A stretch of 64,000 nucleotides of DNA from Amycolatopsis thermophila (GCF_030814215.1 NZ_JAUSUT010000001.1:5704001-5768000); one strand, 5' to 3'; positions 18,309-27,446 are shown, numbered from the stretch's first letter. Made by a program: numbers and translations. The notes: generated by a model from the letters alone, not told the origin.

Positions 18309-19409
18309 CTACCCATCCAGGCCCCAGTCCCTGATCACCTGATCGGTGTCCGCGCCCGGCGCGGTGGGCGGCTTCGGGTCGGCGGCGGGCGTGCGGGAGA
18401 ACCGGGGCGCGGGCGCGGCCTGAACCGCGCCGTTGACCTCGCGCAGCGACCCGCGCGCGGTCAGGTGCTCGTCACGGGTCGCCTCGGCCAGCGACAGCAC
18501 CGGCGTCACGCACGCGTCCGTCCCGGCGAACACCGCCGCCCACTCGTCGCGCGTCCGCGAGGCGATCACCTCGGTGAACCGTGCGCGCAAGCGGGGCCAG
18601 CCCGACCGGTCGCCCTGCGCGGGCAGGTCCTCGCCGTCCAGGCCCAGCCCCTTGAGCAGCTCGGCGTAGAACTGCGGCTCCAGCGCGCCCACCGCGATGT
18701 ACTCGCCGTCGGCGCAGCGGTAGGTGTCGTAGTAGGGGCAGCCGGTGTCGAGCAGGTTCGTGCCGGGCTCGTCGGCCCACGCGCCCTGCGCGCGCAGCGC
18801 CCACACCATCTGCATCAGCACGCTCGCGCCGTCGACCATCGCCGCGTCGACCACCTGGCCGCGGCCGGAGCGGTCCCGCTCCACCAGCGCGGCGAGCACG
18901 CCGGTGACCAGGAACATCGAGCCGCCGCCGAAATCGCCCACCAGGTTCAGCGGCGGCACCGGCTTGCCCGCGGTGTCCCGCACCGCGTGCAGGGCGCCGG
19001 TCAGGGAGATGTAGTTGATGTCGTGCCCGGCCTGGTTCGCCCTCGGACCCTGCTGGCCCCAGCCGGTCATGCGGCCGTAGACCAGGCGCGGGTTGCGGGC
19101 GAAACAGTCCTCGGGCCCGACGCCCAGCCGCTCGGCCACACCGGGCCGGAAGCCCTCCAGCAGCACGTCGGCCTTCTCCACCAGCCGTCCGACCAGGTCC
19201 TTGCCCTCGGCGGTCTTCAGGTCCGCCGCGATCGAGCGCCGTCCGCGCAGCAGGTGGTCCCGCGCCTGCGGCGGCAGCACCTGCAGGCCCCCGGCGGGCC
19301 GCTCGACGCGCACCACGTCGGCGCCGAGGTCCGCGAGGACCATCGCCGCGTGCGGGCCCGGGCCGATCCCCGCCAGCTCCAGCACCCTGATCCCGGCCAG
19401 CGGCCCCAT
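18309..19409 (-). CDS. mcr: Alpha-methylacyl-CoA racemase (CaiB/BaiF family III CoA-transferase fold)
   Basis: A 366-aa protein that aligns without gaps in key regions with the M. tuberculosis racemase MCR. Its catalytic residues are present at H129 ([13 protein letters not shown]), D159 ([11 protein letters not shown]) and E244 (VGALEPQFY), matching MCR H126/D156/E241. It inverts the 2-methyl centre of branched acyl-CoAs so that beta-oxidation can proceed. The family-conserved start is [12 protein letters not shown] (ATG 19409); the frame is open to 19511. The adjacent Ddn-like gene follows on the same strand. Confidence 0.9.
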   Translation of the reverse strand: MGPLAGIRVLELAGIGPGPHAAMVLADLGADVVRVERPAGGLQVLPPQARDHLLRGRRSIAADLKTAEGKDLVGRLVEKADVLLEGFRPGVAERLGVGPEDCFARNPRLVYGRMTGWGQQGPRANQAGHDINYISLTGALHAVRDTAGKPVPPLNLVGDFGGGSMFLVTGVLAALVERDRSGRGQVVDAAMVDGASVLMQMVWALRAQGAWADEPGTNLLDTGCPYYDTYRCADGEYIAVGALEPQFYAELLKGLGLDGEDLPAQGDRSGWPRLRARFTEVIASRTRDEWAAVFAGTDACVTPVLSLAEATRDEHLTARGSLREVNGAVQAAPAPRFSRTPAADPKPPTAPGADTDQVIRDWGLDG

Positions 19410-19580
19410 CGGCACCCGCCCTCTCCCTCGTTCGCCCGTGCAGTGCCCCGGATTGTGCCAGCCCGGCCGGACGGGCGGGTGTGACCCGGTCCACGGCGCT
19501 ACACGGACCACTCACGGATCGAGGCGCATCATGGAGTTCAGGGCACCCGCCGGGGCGCCCGCCGTGGTGAGGGAGCTGAC

Positions 19581-20258
19581 ATGCCCTACCAAGACCTCGG
19601 AGCGTTCGTCTGGCCCATCATGGTGCTGATCTGGGTCCTGGCCGCGTCCTACTCCCGCGCGGCCATGCACCGCCGGTGGCAGGCCCGCGCACACCCCGCA
19701 CCGCCGCGCCCGCCGTCACGACCGGTGGACGCGCCGGAGGCCGCCGAGTCCCTGCGCGCCCTGTGGGAGCAGGCCCGCGAGCGCTACGCGCGGATAGCGG
19801 GGGAGTACGGCTCCTACGAGTCCGACCCCATTCAGGTGCTTCGCCGGCCCGCGCTGGCCGACCCCGCGGTGCCCTCGACCAGCCGGTTCATCGACGCCTT
19901 CCACGAGGCGATGGCGCTGCACACCGAGTCCTACCCGCCCACCGACCTGGCGAAGACCTACGTCGAGGCCACCGAGAACGCCGAGAAGGCCTGGACCGCG
20001 GCCTGCGAGGCGGCCGACAAGCTGCGCGCGTCCCGCTTCACCGCCGATGAGCGCGCCCTGATCAACCAGGGCATCAAACTGCTCGAGCTGGCCGAGGGCG
20101 CCACCACCCCCGCCGAGCAGGAGGCCGCCCTCGCCGCGGCCCGTCAGGTGCTCGGCAAGCTCGAACGCAGCACGGGCACCCGGCTCGACTGGCGGGTCCC
20201 GCGCCCGGCCCGGCAGGCCATCGACCGGCTCGGCAAGCCGCCCCTGCCCCCGGCATGA
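19581..20258 (+). CDS. Membrane-anchored hypothetical protein
   Basis: A 225-aa protein with one N-terminal membrane helix (residues about 8-26, FVWPIMVLIWVLAASYSRA). A cytoplasm-type basic stretch and a proline-rich linker follow, then an all-helical domain rich in alanine and glutamate (LWEQARERYARIAGEYG through TYVEATENAEKAWTAACEAA). I recognise no catalytic motif or named family. A strong hairpin follows its stop. Confidence 0.7.
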   Translation: MPYQDLGAFVWPIMVLIWVLAASYSRAAMHRRWQARAHPAPPRPPSRPVDAPEAAESLRALWEQARERYARIAGEYGSYESDPIQVLRRPALADPAVPSTSRFIDAFHEAMALHTESYPPTDLAKTYVEATENAEKAWTAACEAADKLRASRFTADERALINQGIKLLELAEGATTPAEQEAALAAARQVLGKLERSTGTRLDWRVPRPARQAIDRLGKPPLPPA

Positions 20259-20261
20259 CGA

Positions 20262-20285
20262 GGGGCCCGGCACGCGCCGGGCCCC
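20262..20285. terminator. Bidirectional terminator hairpin
   Basis: GGGGCCCGGC and GCCGGGCCCC form a perfect 10-bp stem with the loop ACGC, between the convergent hypothetical gene and the ChaB gene. A short TT follows on the plus strand and AA precedes on the minus side. Confidence 0.75.
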
Positions 20286-20303
20286 TTCGGCACCAGTACC
20301 CGG

Positions 20304-20702
20304 CTAGCTGCGGGCCTGGGCTGTCTTGCGGTTGTTGGCCTTCTGGATCGCGTCGACCAGTTCGTTCTTGTTCATCGACGAACGGCCCTTGATGTCCAGT
20401 TTCTTGGCCACGTCGTACAGGTGCTGCTTGCTGGCCTTGGCGTCCACGCCCCCGGCGGTCGCGGCCGGTTTGCGGCCCGCGCCGCGGCTGGCCTGCTTGT
20501 CCGACGGGCCCTTGCGGCCCTTCTCCTCCCAGTGGTCGCCGACCTTCTCGAACGAGTGCTTCAGCGACGCGTACGCCGTCTGGTGCGCGCGCCGGCCCTC
20601 GCCGTAGGTCTCGACCGCGGAGTCGTGGGTCTTCACCCACGTGTCCTGCGCCTTCTTCGAAGACCGCTTCAGCGTGCTGGGCAGGGCTTCACGTCCAGGC
20701 AT
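20304..20702 (-). CDS. ChaB-domain protein with Rho_N-like C-terminus
   Basis: A 132-aa basic protein. Residues 1-60 match the ChaB fold (LPSTLKRSSKKAQDTWVKTHDSA, then YASLKHSFEKVGDHWEEKG). The C-terminal 35 residues look like a Rho N-terminal/SAP-type helical motif (KQHLYDVAKKLDIKGRSSMNKNELVDAIQ), joined by a lysine-rich linker. ChaB was named from a calcium/proton antiporter locus, but its role is unclear; the two-domain form is common in actinobacteria and may bind nucleic acid. It is probably co-transcribed after the acidic-protein and SDR genes. Confidence 0.83.
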   Translation of the reverse strand: MPGREALPSTLKRSSKKAQDTWVKTHDSAVETYGEGRRAHQTAYASLKHSFEKVGDHWEEKGRKGPSDKQASRGAGRKPAATAGGVDAKASKQHLYDVAKKLDIKGRSSMNKNELVDAIQKANNRKTAQARS

Positions 20703-20760
20703 CGGAGCACCTCCTGTCTCCTCTCGTGCCTGGTGAAAGGCTTCCCGGCACGGTTCGACG

Positions 20761-21036
20761 TCAAACTTCGCCGTCCTCGACCCGCATCGCCTGCTGCTCG
20801 GCGCCCGCGGCCGGCCGCTCCCGCCCGCGGTCCTCGCCGATCTCGGTGGCCTCGGCGTCGACCATGTCGTTCGCGCGGTCGGGGGCGGAGAACTGCCCGG
20901 CGGGCGCCTCGGAGTCCGGCTCGCGCGCCCGGTCCGGGTCGCTCACCCGCCAGCTCACCGGGTTTTCCAGCGGCTGGGGCTCGGCGTCGAGTTCCAGGTT
21001 CTCCTGCTGTTCGGATCGCACCGGGTCCTGACTCAT
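20761..21036 (-). CDS. Small acidic hypothetical protein
   Basis: A 91-aa, strongly acidic and probably disordered protein starting MSQDPVRSEQQENLELDAEP, with no membrane segment and no recognisable domain. The ATG at 21036 is preceded by AAAGGAG, a good ribosome site. It lies 11 bp after the SDR gene and 58 bp before the ChaB gene, so the three form a likely operon. Small acidic proteins beside stress-type SDR and ChaB genes suggest an osmotic or desiccation role, but that is an inference from context only. Confidence 0.7.
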   Translation of the reverse strand: MSQDPVRSEQQENLELDAEPQPLENPVSWRVSDPDRAREPDSEAPAGQFSAPDRANDMVDAEATEIGEDRGRERPAAGAEQQAMRVEDGEV

Positions 21037-21047
21037 GTCGGCTCCTT

Positions 21048-21893
21048 TCAGCCCGGCAGCGTCTCGCCGCCGAGCGCGGCGAGCACCTCGCCGGTGTAGT
21101 ACGAGGACAGCTGGTTCGCGGCGAAGAACACATAGGACGGTGCCAGCTCGTCCGGCTGCGCCGCGCGGCCCATCGGCACCTGCTGCCCGAACTTCTCCAC
21201 GTGCCCCGGCGACATGGTGGCCGGGATCAGCGGTGTCCACACCGGACCCGGCGCGACCGCGTTGATACGGACACCGCGGTCGGCCAGTGCCTGGGCCATC
21301 GCGTAGGTCCAGGCGATCACCGCGCCCTTGGTGGCCGAGTAGTCGATCAGCGACTTGTTGCCGCGCAGCCCGTTCACCGACGCGGTGTTGATGATCGACG
21401 AACCCTCCCGCAGGTGCGGCAGCGCGGCGTGCGTCACCCGGAAGTAGCTGTGGATGTTCACGTCGAACGTGCGCATCCACTGCTCCTCGGTCAGGTCCTC
21501 CGGCGCGTCCAGCTCCTGCTGGGTGGCCACGTTGTTGACCAGCACGTCCAGCCCGCCGAACTCCCGCACCGTGTCGTCGACGACCTTGCGGCACTGCTCG
21601 CGCGAGGCCAGGTCACCGGGCAGGAGCAGGCACTGGCGGCCCTCCTTGCGCACCAGCTCCGCGGTCTCCTCGGCGTCGGAACGCTCCTCCAGGTAGGCGA
21701 TCGCGACGTCGGCGCCCTCCTTGGCGAACGCGATCGCGACCGACCGCCCGATGCCCGAGTCCCCGCCGGTGACCAGCGTGCGCTTGTCGCGCAGCAACCC
21801 GCGCCCGGTGTAGCCCTCCATGCGGTCCTTCGGCCCGGGCTCCATCTCGTGCGTCACGCCCGGCGGTTCCTGCTGCTGGGGTGGCTGTCCCAT
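21048..21893 (-). CDS. SDR-family oxidoreductase (YghA/YdaD-like)
   Basis: A 281-aa short-chain dehydrogenase with the long N-terminal arm of the YghA/YdaD general-stress subfamily (MEPGPKDRMEGYTGRGLL). It has the cofactor motif TLVTGGDSGIGRSVA, NNVA, the active-site serine in INTASVNGL, and YSATKGA with the Tyr-x3-Lys pair. It should reduce an aldehyde or ketone with NAD(P)H; the substrate is unknown. First gene of the probable SDR-acidic protein-ChaB operon. Confidence 0.9.
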   Translation of the reverse strand: MGQPPQQQEPPGVTHEMEPGPKDRMEGYTGRGLLRDKRTLVTGGDSGIGRSVAIAFAKEGADVAIAYLEERSDAEETAELVRKEGRQCLLLPGDLASREQCRKVVDDTVREFGGLDVLVNNVATQQELDAPEDLTEEQWMRTFDVNIHSYFRVTHAALPHLREGSSIINTASVNGLRGNKSLIDYSATKGAVIAWTYAMAQALADRGVRINAVAPGPVWTPLIPATMSPGHVEKFGQQVPMGRAAQPDELAPSYVFFAANQLSSYYTGEVLAALGGETLPG

Positions 21894-21990
21894 GCGCGCA
21901 CTCCTTCCTCACCTGCCACCGGGTGTCCCCGCTCGCGCCCGGGCCAAACGCGACGGTTGGTGGCCGCCGGCACCGGGTATCCGCCTGCCC

Positions 21991-23061
21991 ATGAACTCGC
22001 CAGCGAGCACCGGCCTGCGCGTGGTGGTCACCGGGGCCAGCGGCAACATCGGCACCAGCACCGTGCAGGCCCTCGGCCGCGACCCCGGGGTCGCCTCGAT
22101 CGTCGGGGTGGTCCGCCGCGAACCGGAGCGGACACCGCCGAAGGTGCGGTGGCACACCGCCGACCTGGCCGAGGACCAGGTCAACCACGTGGTGCGCGGC
22201 GCCGACGTGGTCATCCACCTGGCCTGGCTGTTCCAGCCCTCCCACGACCCCGCGCTGACCTGGCGATCCAATGTGCTGGGCGCGATCCGGGTCTTCGAGG
22301 CCGCCGCCCGCGAGCAGGTGCCCGCCCTGGTGTACTCGTCCTCGGTCGGCGCGTACTCGCCCGGCCCGAAGGACCGGCCGGTGCCCGAGTCCTGGCCCAC
22401 CCACGGCTGGCCCGGCGCGGCCTACCCGCGCGAGAAGGCCTACCTGGAGCGTTACCTGGACGGCTTCGAGAGGGCCAACCCGGACATGCGGGTGGTGCGG
22501 CTGCGGCCGGGGTTCGTCTTCAAACGCGAAGCCGCCTCCGAGCAGCGGCGCCTGTTCGCCGGGCCGTTCATCCCCGGCAGCCTGGTCCGGCCCGCGCTGA
22601 TCCCGGTCATCCCGGACGTGCCGGGGCTGCGCCTGCAGGCGGTGCACTCCGCCGACATCGGCGAGGCGTTCCGGCTGGCCGCCCTCAAGGACGTGCACGG
22701 CGCGTTCAACGTCGCCGCCGACCCGGTGGTCGACGCACCCGCGCTGGCCCGCCTGCTCGGTGCCCGCACCGTCCCCGTGCCCGCGTGGGCGCTACGGGCC
22801 GCGGTCGCCGCCGGCTGGTACGCCCACCTGCTGCCCGCCTCGCCGGGCCTGCTCGACACCGTGCTGCGGCTGCCGATCATGGACACCACCCGCGCCCGTG
22901 ACGAGCTCGGCTGGATCCCGCGCCACGACAGCCTCCAGGCGATCGGCGAGTTCCTCAGCGGGCTCCGCCGCGGCGTCGGCATGGACACCCCGCCCCTGGC
23001 GCCCGACGACGCGGGCCGGCGTCTGCACGAGGTGAACACCGGGATCGGCTCCCGGCCCTGA
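21991..23061 (+). CDS. NAD-dependent epimerase/dehydratase family protein
   Basis: A 356-aa extended SDR with the Rossmann motif VVVTGASGNIGTSTVQAL, LVYSSSVGAYSPG and YPREKAYLERYL with the Tyr-x3-Lys pair. The C-terminal half ends with ARDELGWIPRHDS, common in sugar-nucleotide-like epimerases that act on other substrates. The substrate cannot be named. I start at the ATG at 21991, just before the Rossmann strand; the open frame extends to 21820 but overlaps the divergent SDR gene. Confidence 0.87.
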   Translation: MNSPASTGLRVVVTGASGNIGTSTVQALGRDPGVASIVGVVRREPERTPPKVRWHTADLAEDQVNHVVRGADVVIHLAWLFQPSHDPALTWRSNVLGAIRVFEAAAREQVPALVYSSSVGAYSPGPKDRPVPESWPTHGWPGAAYPREKAYLERYLDGFERANPDMRVVRLRPGFVFKREAASEQRRLFAGPFIPGSLVRPALIPVIPDVPGLRLQAVHSADIGEAFRLAALKDVHGAFNVAADPVVDAPALARLLGARTVPVPAWALRAAVAAGWYAHLLPASPGLLDTVLRLPIMDTTRARDELGWIPRHDSLQAIGEFLSGLRRGVGMDTPPLAPDDAGRRLHEVNTGIGSRP

Positions 23062-23095
23062 GCCGCACGCGCGCCGTGATGATAGGAATGGCGGC

Positions 23096-24406
23096 GTGAG
23101 CATCGAGACCGCGGCCGACGAGGCCGTCACGCTGACCAGCGAACTGATCCGCATCGACACCACCAACACCGGTGATCCGGACACGCTGGTGGGGGAGAAG
23201 GCGGCCGCGGAGTTCGTCGCGGAGAAGCTCACCGAGGTCGGCTACGAGATCGAGTACGTGGAGTCCGGCGGGCGGAACCGGCACAACGTGTTCGCCCGCC
23301 TCACCGGTGCCGACCCCGGCCGCGGCGCGCTGCTCGTGCACGGCCACCTCGACGTCGTGCCCGCCGACCCCTCCGAGTGGTCGGTGCACCCGTTCTCCGG
23401 CGCGGTGCAGGACGGTTACGTGTGGGGCCGCGGCGCCGTGGACATGAAGGACATGCTCGGCATCATGCTGGCGCTGGCCCGCCACTACAAGCGCGAGAAC
23501 GTCGTGCCGCCGCGCGACATCATCTTCGCCTTCCTGGCCGACGAGGAGGCCGGCGGCAAGTTCGGCGCCCAGTGGCTGGTGGAGAACCGGCGCGACCTGT
23601 TCGAGGGGGCGACCGAGGCGATCAGCGAGGTCGGCGGCTTCTCGATCAACCTCAAGGACGACGTGCGCACCTACGTCGTGGAGACCGCCGAGAAGGGCAT
23701 CCGGTGGATGAAGCTGCGCGTGCGCGGCACCGCCGGCCACGGCTCGATGATCCACCGCGACAACGCGGTCACGAAGCTGTCGGCCGCCGTCGCCCGCCTC
23801 GGGCAGCACCGGTTCCCGCTCGTGCTCACCGACTCGGTGCGCGAGTTCCTCGCCGGGGTCACCGAGATCACCGGCTGGGACTTCCCCGAGGACGACATCG
23901 ACGGGGCCGTGGCCAAGCTGGGCAACATCTCGCGCATGATCGGGGCGACCCTGCGCGACACCGCCAACCCGACGATGCTCACCGCCGGCTACAAGTCGAA
24001 CGTGATCCCCTCGGTCGCCGAGGCCGCGGTGGACTGCCGCATCCTGCCCGGGCGCGAGGAGGCGTTCAACCGCGAGCTCGACGAGATCCTCGGCCCGGAC
24101 ATCGAGAAGGAGTGGATGGAGCTCCCCCCGGTCGAAACGACGTTCGACGGTGCGCTGGTGGACGCGATGACCGCGTCGCTCGTGGCGGAGGACCCGGGCG
24201 CGAAGGTGCTGCCCTACATGCTCTCCGGCGGCACCGACGCCAAGTCGTTCCAGACCCTGGGCATCCGCAACTTCGGGTTCGTGCCGCTGCAGCTGCCCGC
24301 GGACCTCGACTTCTCCGGCCTGTTCCACGGCGTGGACGAGCGGGTGCCGGTCGAGGCGCTGAAGTTCGGGACGCGCGTGCTGGACCGCTTCTTCCGCGCC
24401 TCGTGA
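23096..24406 (+). CDS. M20/M25/M40 family metallopeptidase
   Basis: A 436-aa di-zinc peptidase/deacylase: LLVHGHLDVVPAD supplies the first ligand and following Asp, GRGAVDMKD the bridging Asp, and FLADEEAGG the catalytic Glu and next ligand. A dimerisation domain and a late SGGTDAKSF with histidine FHGVDERVP follow. It resembles the actinobacterial DapE/ArgE-like protein Rv2141c, whose substrate is undefined. The start is GTG 23096. A paralogue lies at 45947-47236. Confidence 0.92.
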   Translation: MSIETAADEAVTLTSELIRIDTTNTGDPDTLVGEKAAAEFVAEKLTEVGYEIEYVESGGRNRHNVFARLTGADPGRGALLVHGHLDVVPADPSEWSVHPFSGAVQDGYVWGRGAVDMKDMLGIMLALARHYKRENVVPPRDIIFAFLADEEAGGKFGAQWLVENRRDLFEGATEAISEVGGFSINLKDDVRTYVVETAEKGIRWMKLRVRGTAGHGSMIHRDNAVTKLSAAVARLGQHRFPLVLTDSVREFLAGVTEITGWDFPEDDIDGAVAKLGNISRMIGATLRDTANPTMLTAGYKSNVIPSVAEAAVDCRILPGREEAFNRELDEILGPDIEKEWMELPPVETTFDGALVDAMTASLVAEDPGAKVLPYMLSGGTDAKSFQTLGIRNFGFVPLQLPADLDFSGLFHGVDERVPVEALKFGTRVLDRFFRAS

Positions 24407-24433
24407 CCGGTTCCTGAGGCGCGGAAGAAGCGG
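24385..24433. terminator. Strong terminator overlapping the M20 stop codon
   Basis: CCGCTTCTTCCGCGCCTC at 24385-24402 pairs perfectly with GAGGCGCGGAAGAAGCGG at 24416-24433: 18 bp, 13-base loop. The left arm encodes the last residues of the peptidase, and the stop codon lies in the loop. Confidence 0.75.
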
Positions 24434-24508
24434 GTGTGCGTACTCGCGTGCGGAACGTGCCGGTGAGGGTGACCGTGCTCGGGGCCGCCCACCTCGCGGT
24501 CGCTTCGA

Positions 24509-25028
24509 GCTGAGGGCGACGGCACCACGGACGAGCAGCTGCGCGCCGTCTCCAATCTCACGCGCCACCGGATCGTGGCCGTGCTCCGCTTCGAGCCGGC
24601 GACGATCACGCAGATCGCCGAGCGGGTCGGCCTCGCGAAGGGGAGTTCCAGCTACCACGTGCGGCTGCTGGAGCGGGTCGGCCTGGTGAAGGTGGTGCGG
24701 ACGCGGAAGGTGCGGGGGGGTCATCGAGCGGTATTACGCGATGGCCGCGCGGTCGATCGTGTTGCCGGATCCGGGCGAGGGCGGGCCGGATGTGCTGATG
24801 CGGCACGCGGTGGCGGATCTGGAGGCAGCGCCCGCGGACGGCGAGCGGCACGTGCGGGTGGCGCATCTGCGGCTCACCGACGAGCAGTTCGCGCAGCTGG
24901 GGGCGCGGCTGCAGGCACTGGCGGATGAGTACCGGGAGCTGTCCGATCCGTCGCTGCCGGACGCGTCACTTGTCTTCGCACTGTTCCACCCGGCACCGCG
25001 CCAGCACGCCGACGGGGGCGCCCGATGA
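24509..25028 (+). pseudogene. ArsR-family (winged-helix) regulator, frameshifted remnant
   Basis: The winged-helix portion reads SNLTRHRIVAVLRFEPATIT and then QIAERVGLAKGSSSYHVRLL in one frame up to about 24713. After a run of seven G (24714-24720) the coding continues one frame over as VIERYYAMAARSIVLPD and runs to the stop at 25028. Six G would restore a single frame. In addition, no ATG, GTG or TTG lies between the last upstream stop (24470-24472) and the homology, so the start seems lost. It overlaps the downstream MFS gene by ATGA and was presumably its repressor. A sequencing slip in the G-run is possible, but would not explain the missing start. Confidence 0.72.
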
Positions 25029-26133
25029 CCTCAGACGTTCGGACGTTGCCGACCGGGTTCGGACGGCTGTGGACCGCGCAGACGATCTCCTCGCTCGGTG
25101 ACGGGGTAACGCACGCCGCGCTGCCGCTGCTCGCGTTGACGTTGACACGAGAGCCGATGCCGCTCGCCGTCGTCACAGCCGCGGGGACACTCCCGTGGCT
25201 GCTCTTCGGGGTGCTCGGCGGTGCGCTGGTGGACCGCTGGGACCGCCGGCGCACGACGTGGGTGGCGGACGCAGCAAGGGCGGTGCTGCTCGCGATACCC
25301 GCGGCAGCGGCCGTGCTCGACGTACCGTCCATTCCGCTGCTCGCGGGCGGGCGGGCTGTCCCGCTGCTGGCCGACGCGGTGTCGTTCATGCTCTCCGCAC
25401 TGCTCGTCCGTACGCTGCCCGTGATGCCCCGGCCCGTGCCGGAGGTCCGCGAGTCGCTGCTCCGGCAGGCGCGGGCCGGGGCCTCCTACGTCTTCCGGAA
25501 CCGGGTGCTGCTCGGGCTCGCGCTCCGTCCGGCGGTCGGGAACGTCGCCTTCCTCGCCGTGGAGACCGTCCTCGCCCTCTTCGCGCGCGACCGCCTCGGC
25601 ATCGACACCTACGGCTTCGGCCTGCTCCTCACCGCGGAGGCCACCGGCGGCCTGCTCGGTGCGGGCGTCGCCTCCTACCTCGGCCGACGACTCGGCACCG
25701 GCACCGCACTGACCTGCACGGCCGCCGTCGAGGGGCTTGCCATCCTGGGCCTGGCCGCTTCCCCGAACCCGTACGCGGCCGGGCTGGCGCTCGCCGTCTG
25801 CGGGGCCGGCATGGGCGCCACGATGGTGCTGGGCCCTCCCTCCGCCAGGCGATCGTCCCGGCCCACCTCATGGGCCGGGACGCCGCCACCTCCCGCATGC
25901 TGGCCATGTGCGCCGCCCCCGTCGGCGCCGTCCTCGGCGGCCGGCTGGCCGGCACCTTCGACATCCGCACGCCGCTCTACGCCGCCGCGGTCCTCCTCCT
26001 GGCGATGACGGCCGTCACGGCATCCATGACCAGCAACCGCCTGGTCGACGCGGCGCTGCGTGCCGCCGCCCCGGCCGGCGGTCCGGATCACCCGGCGACC
26101 ACGGTTCCCGAGACCGCCCCCGACCTGTTGTGA
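25025..26133 (+). pseudogene. MFS transporter, degraded
   Basis: The gene starts as a normal drug-export-type MFS protein (FGRLWTAQTISSLGDGVTHA, LVDRWDRRRTTWVADAARAVL). Two defects follow. After SIPLLA the frame joins directly to GRAVPLLADAVSFML, where relatives usually have roughly 50-60 more residues spanning helices 3-4. Near 25831-25848 one base is missing: the intact sequence continues as SLRQAIVPAHLMGRDAATS in the next frame to 26133, whereas the original frame ends at 26008. With the frame corrected it gives about 369 residues, against some 420 in the family. It was once co-transcribed with the broken ArsR gene upstream. Confidence 0.72.
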
Positions 26134-26156
26134 CGCGGGTGTGCCGGCGGCGCGCA

Positions 26157-26182
26157 TCCTCCGCGAGACCCCTCGCGGAGGA
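26157..26182. terminator. Hairpin between MFS pseudogene and DUF5703 gene
   Basis: TCCTCCGCGAG and CTCGCGGAGGA form a perfect 11-bp stem around ACCC, between convergent ends. Confidence 0.7.
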
Positions 26183-26199
26183 CACCCCGGTGGTGCGGG

Positions 26200-26421
26200 T
26201 CAGACGAGGACTTCGGGCAGGCCGGTCGCCGGCTGGCGTTTGCGGCGCAGCCACACCCGTCGCGTGCCGTCGGAGTACAGGCGGACCGTCGACAGCTCCC
26301 ACCCGCCGTACTCGGCGTTGATCGACAACTGGGTGGCCGCGGCCCGCCGGGAGACGCCGGGCGGCAACTGCAGCCGGCGGTACTCCCAGTCCTCGTCGAC
26401 CACCGCCTCCTGATGCTTCAT
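26200..26421 (-). CDS. DUF5703 family protein
   Basis: A 73-aa protein: DEDWEYRRLQLPPGVSR, then AEYGGWELSTVRLYSDGTRRVWLRRK, the conserved DUF5703 core found across actinobacteria; function unknown. The ATG at 26421 overlaps the stop of the upstream lipoprotein gene as ATGA, so the two are translationally coupled. It is shorter than the usual minimum for automated gene calling. Confidence 0.82.
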   Translation of the reverse strand: MKHQEAVVDEDWEYRRLQLPPGVSRRAAATQLSINAEYGGWELSTVRLYSDGTRRVWLRRKRQPATGLPEVLV

Positions 26422-27446
26422 GGCTGGATCACCTGGACCCCTTCTCCCGCCGCGGAGCCGACGACCACCCGCCCGCTCCGCTCCTCGACGGTAACCGAAT
26501 CCGGCTGCCGGACCGTCGGGAAACGGTACTTCTCGACCGGCTCGCCGCCGCGCACGTCGAACCCGACGACCTCGTTGCGCTCGGTGAGCGTCACCCACGC
26601 CAGCGCGCGCTGCGCGTCATAGGCGAGACCGTACGCCCCGCCGGGCACCGGGTACCGCTGCCGCAGCAACAACGGACCGGTGGAAAACGCCAGAAGGGCA
26701 CCGGCGCGGGTGTCGACCACCAGCACCCGCCCGAAGGAGTCGGCGACCGCGTTGGTGGCGCCGTCCCCGGCGCGCAGGCCCTCGGCCATCGTGCCGCCGT
26801 CGACGTCGACCGAGAACAGCGCGGTCCGCAACCGGTCCAGCACCACGGTGTTGCCGTCGGCCTGGACCACGTCGTCGGCGCTGTAGAGCTGGCCCTGGAT
26901 CGTCCTGGTGAGCCGGTCGCCGGTGAACACGTCCACCGCCTTGCGGTCCCGCACCGCGACCAGCGTCCGGTCGCCCTCGGCCAGGGCGCCGGCCGGCTCG
27001 CCCGCGACCGCCAGCGTGCTCACCTGCCCGCCGGGCAGGGAGATCCGCGCGACCTGCCCCGCCGCCGGCAGGGTCGCCAGCAGGACCCCGCCGGACACCC
27101 GCAGCCGCTCGGGCCGCGCGGCCACCGGCACCCGCACGGGCGCGGCGGCGGGGTCGTCGGCCCGGTACAGCAGCACCGCGTCCGGGACGGCCACGGCGAG
27201 CGTGCCGGTGGCCGGGTCGGCGGCGACCGCCGTGACCTCGCCCTGGGTGGCGAAGACGGTGCCCGCCGGGGCGGCCGCGGGCTGCGGCGACACCGGCGCG
27301 GTGGCGGCGACCGGGTTCGCGACGACCTGCAGCGTGTCGCTCGAGTCGCCCGGTTTCGCCGAGCAGCCGCCGAGCACCAGGGCGCAAGCCAGCACCGCAC
27401 CGGTGCCCACCGTGGCCGACCTGCGCACTAGACCTCCGGATCGCAT
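26418..27446 (-). CDS. Beta-propeller-like lipoprotein
   Basis: A 342-aa secreted lipoprotein: basic start MRSGGLVRRS, hydrophobic stretch, lipobox LVLGGC with Cys28. After a proline/alanine linker come repeated beta-strand blades with NHL/PQQ-like character (LAVAVPDAVLLYRADD, TLVAVRDRKAVDVFTGDRL, GAYGLAYDAQRALAWVTL and VVVGSAAGEGVQVIQP). It resembles the mycobacterial LppL group of the uppP neighbourhood; function unknown. The frame is open well upstream, but only the ATG at 27446 gives a proper signal peptide. Confidence 0.82.
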   Translation of the reverse strand: MRSGGLVRRSATVGTGAVLACALVLGGCSAKPGDSSDTLQVVANPVAATAPVSPQPAAAPAGTVFATQGEVTAVAADPATGTLAVAVPDAVLLYRADDPAAAPVRVPVAARPERLRVSGGVLLATLPAAGQVARISLPGGQVSTLAVAGEPAGALAEGDRTLVAVRDRKAVDVFTGDRLTRTIQGQLYSADDVVQADGNTVVLDRLRTALFSVDVDGGTMAEGLRAGDGATNAVADSFGRVLVVDTRAGALLAFSTGPLLLRQRYPVPGGAYGLAYDAQRALAWVTLTERNEVVGFDVRGGEPVEKYRFPTVRQPDSVTVEERSGRVVVGSAAGEGVQVIQP

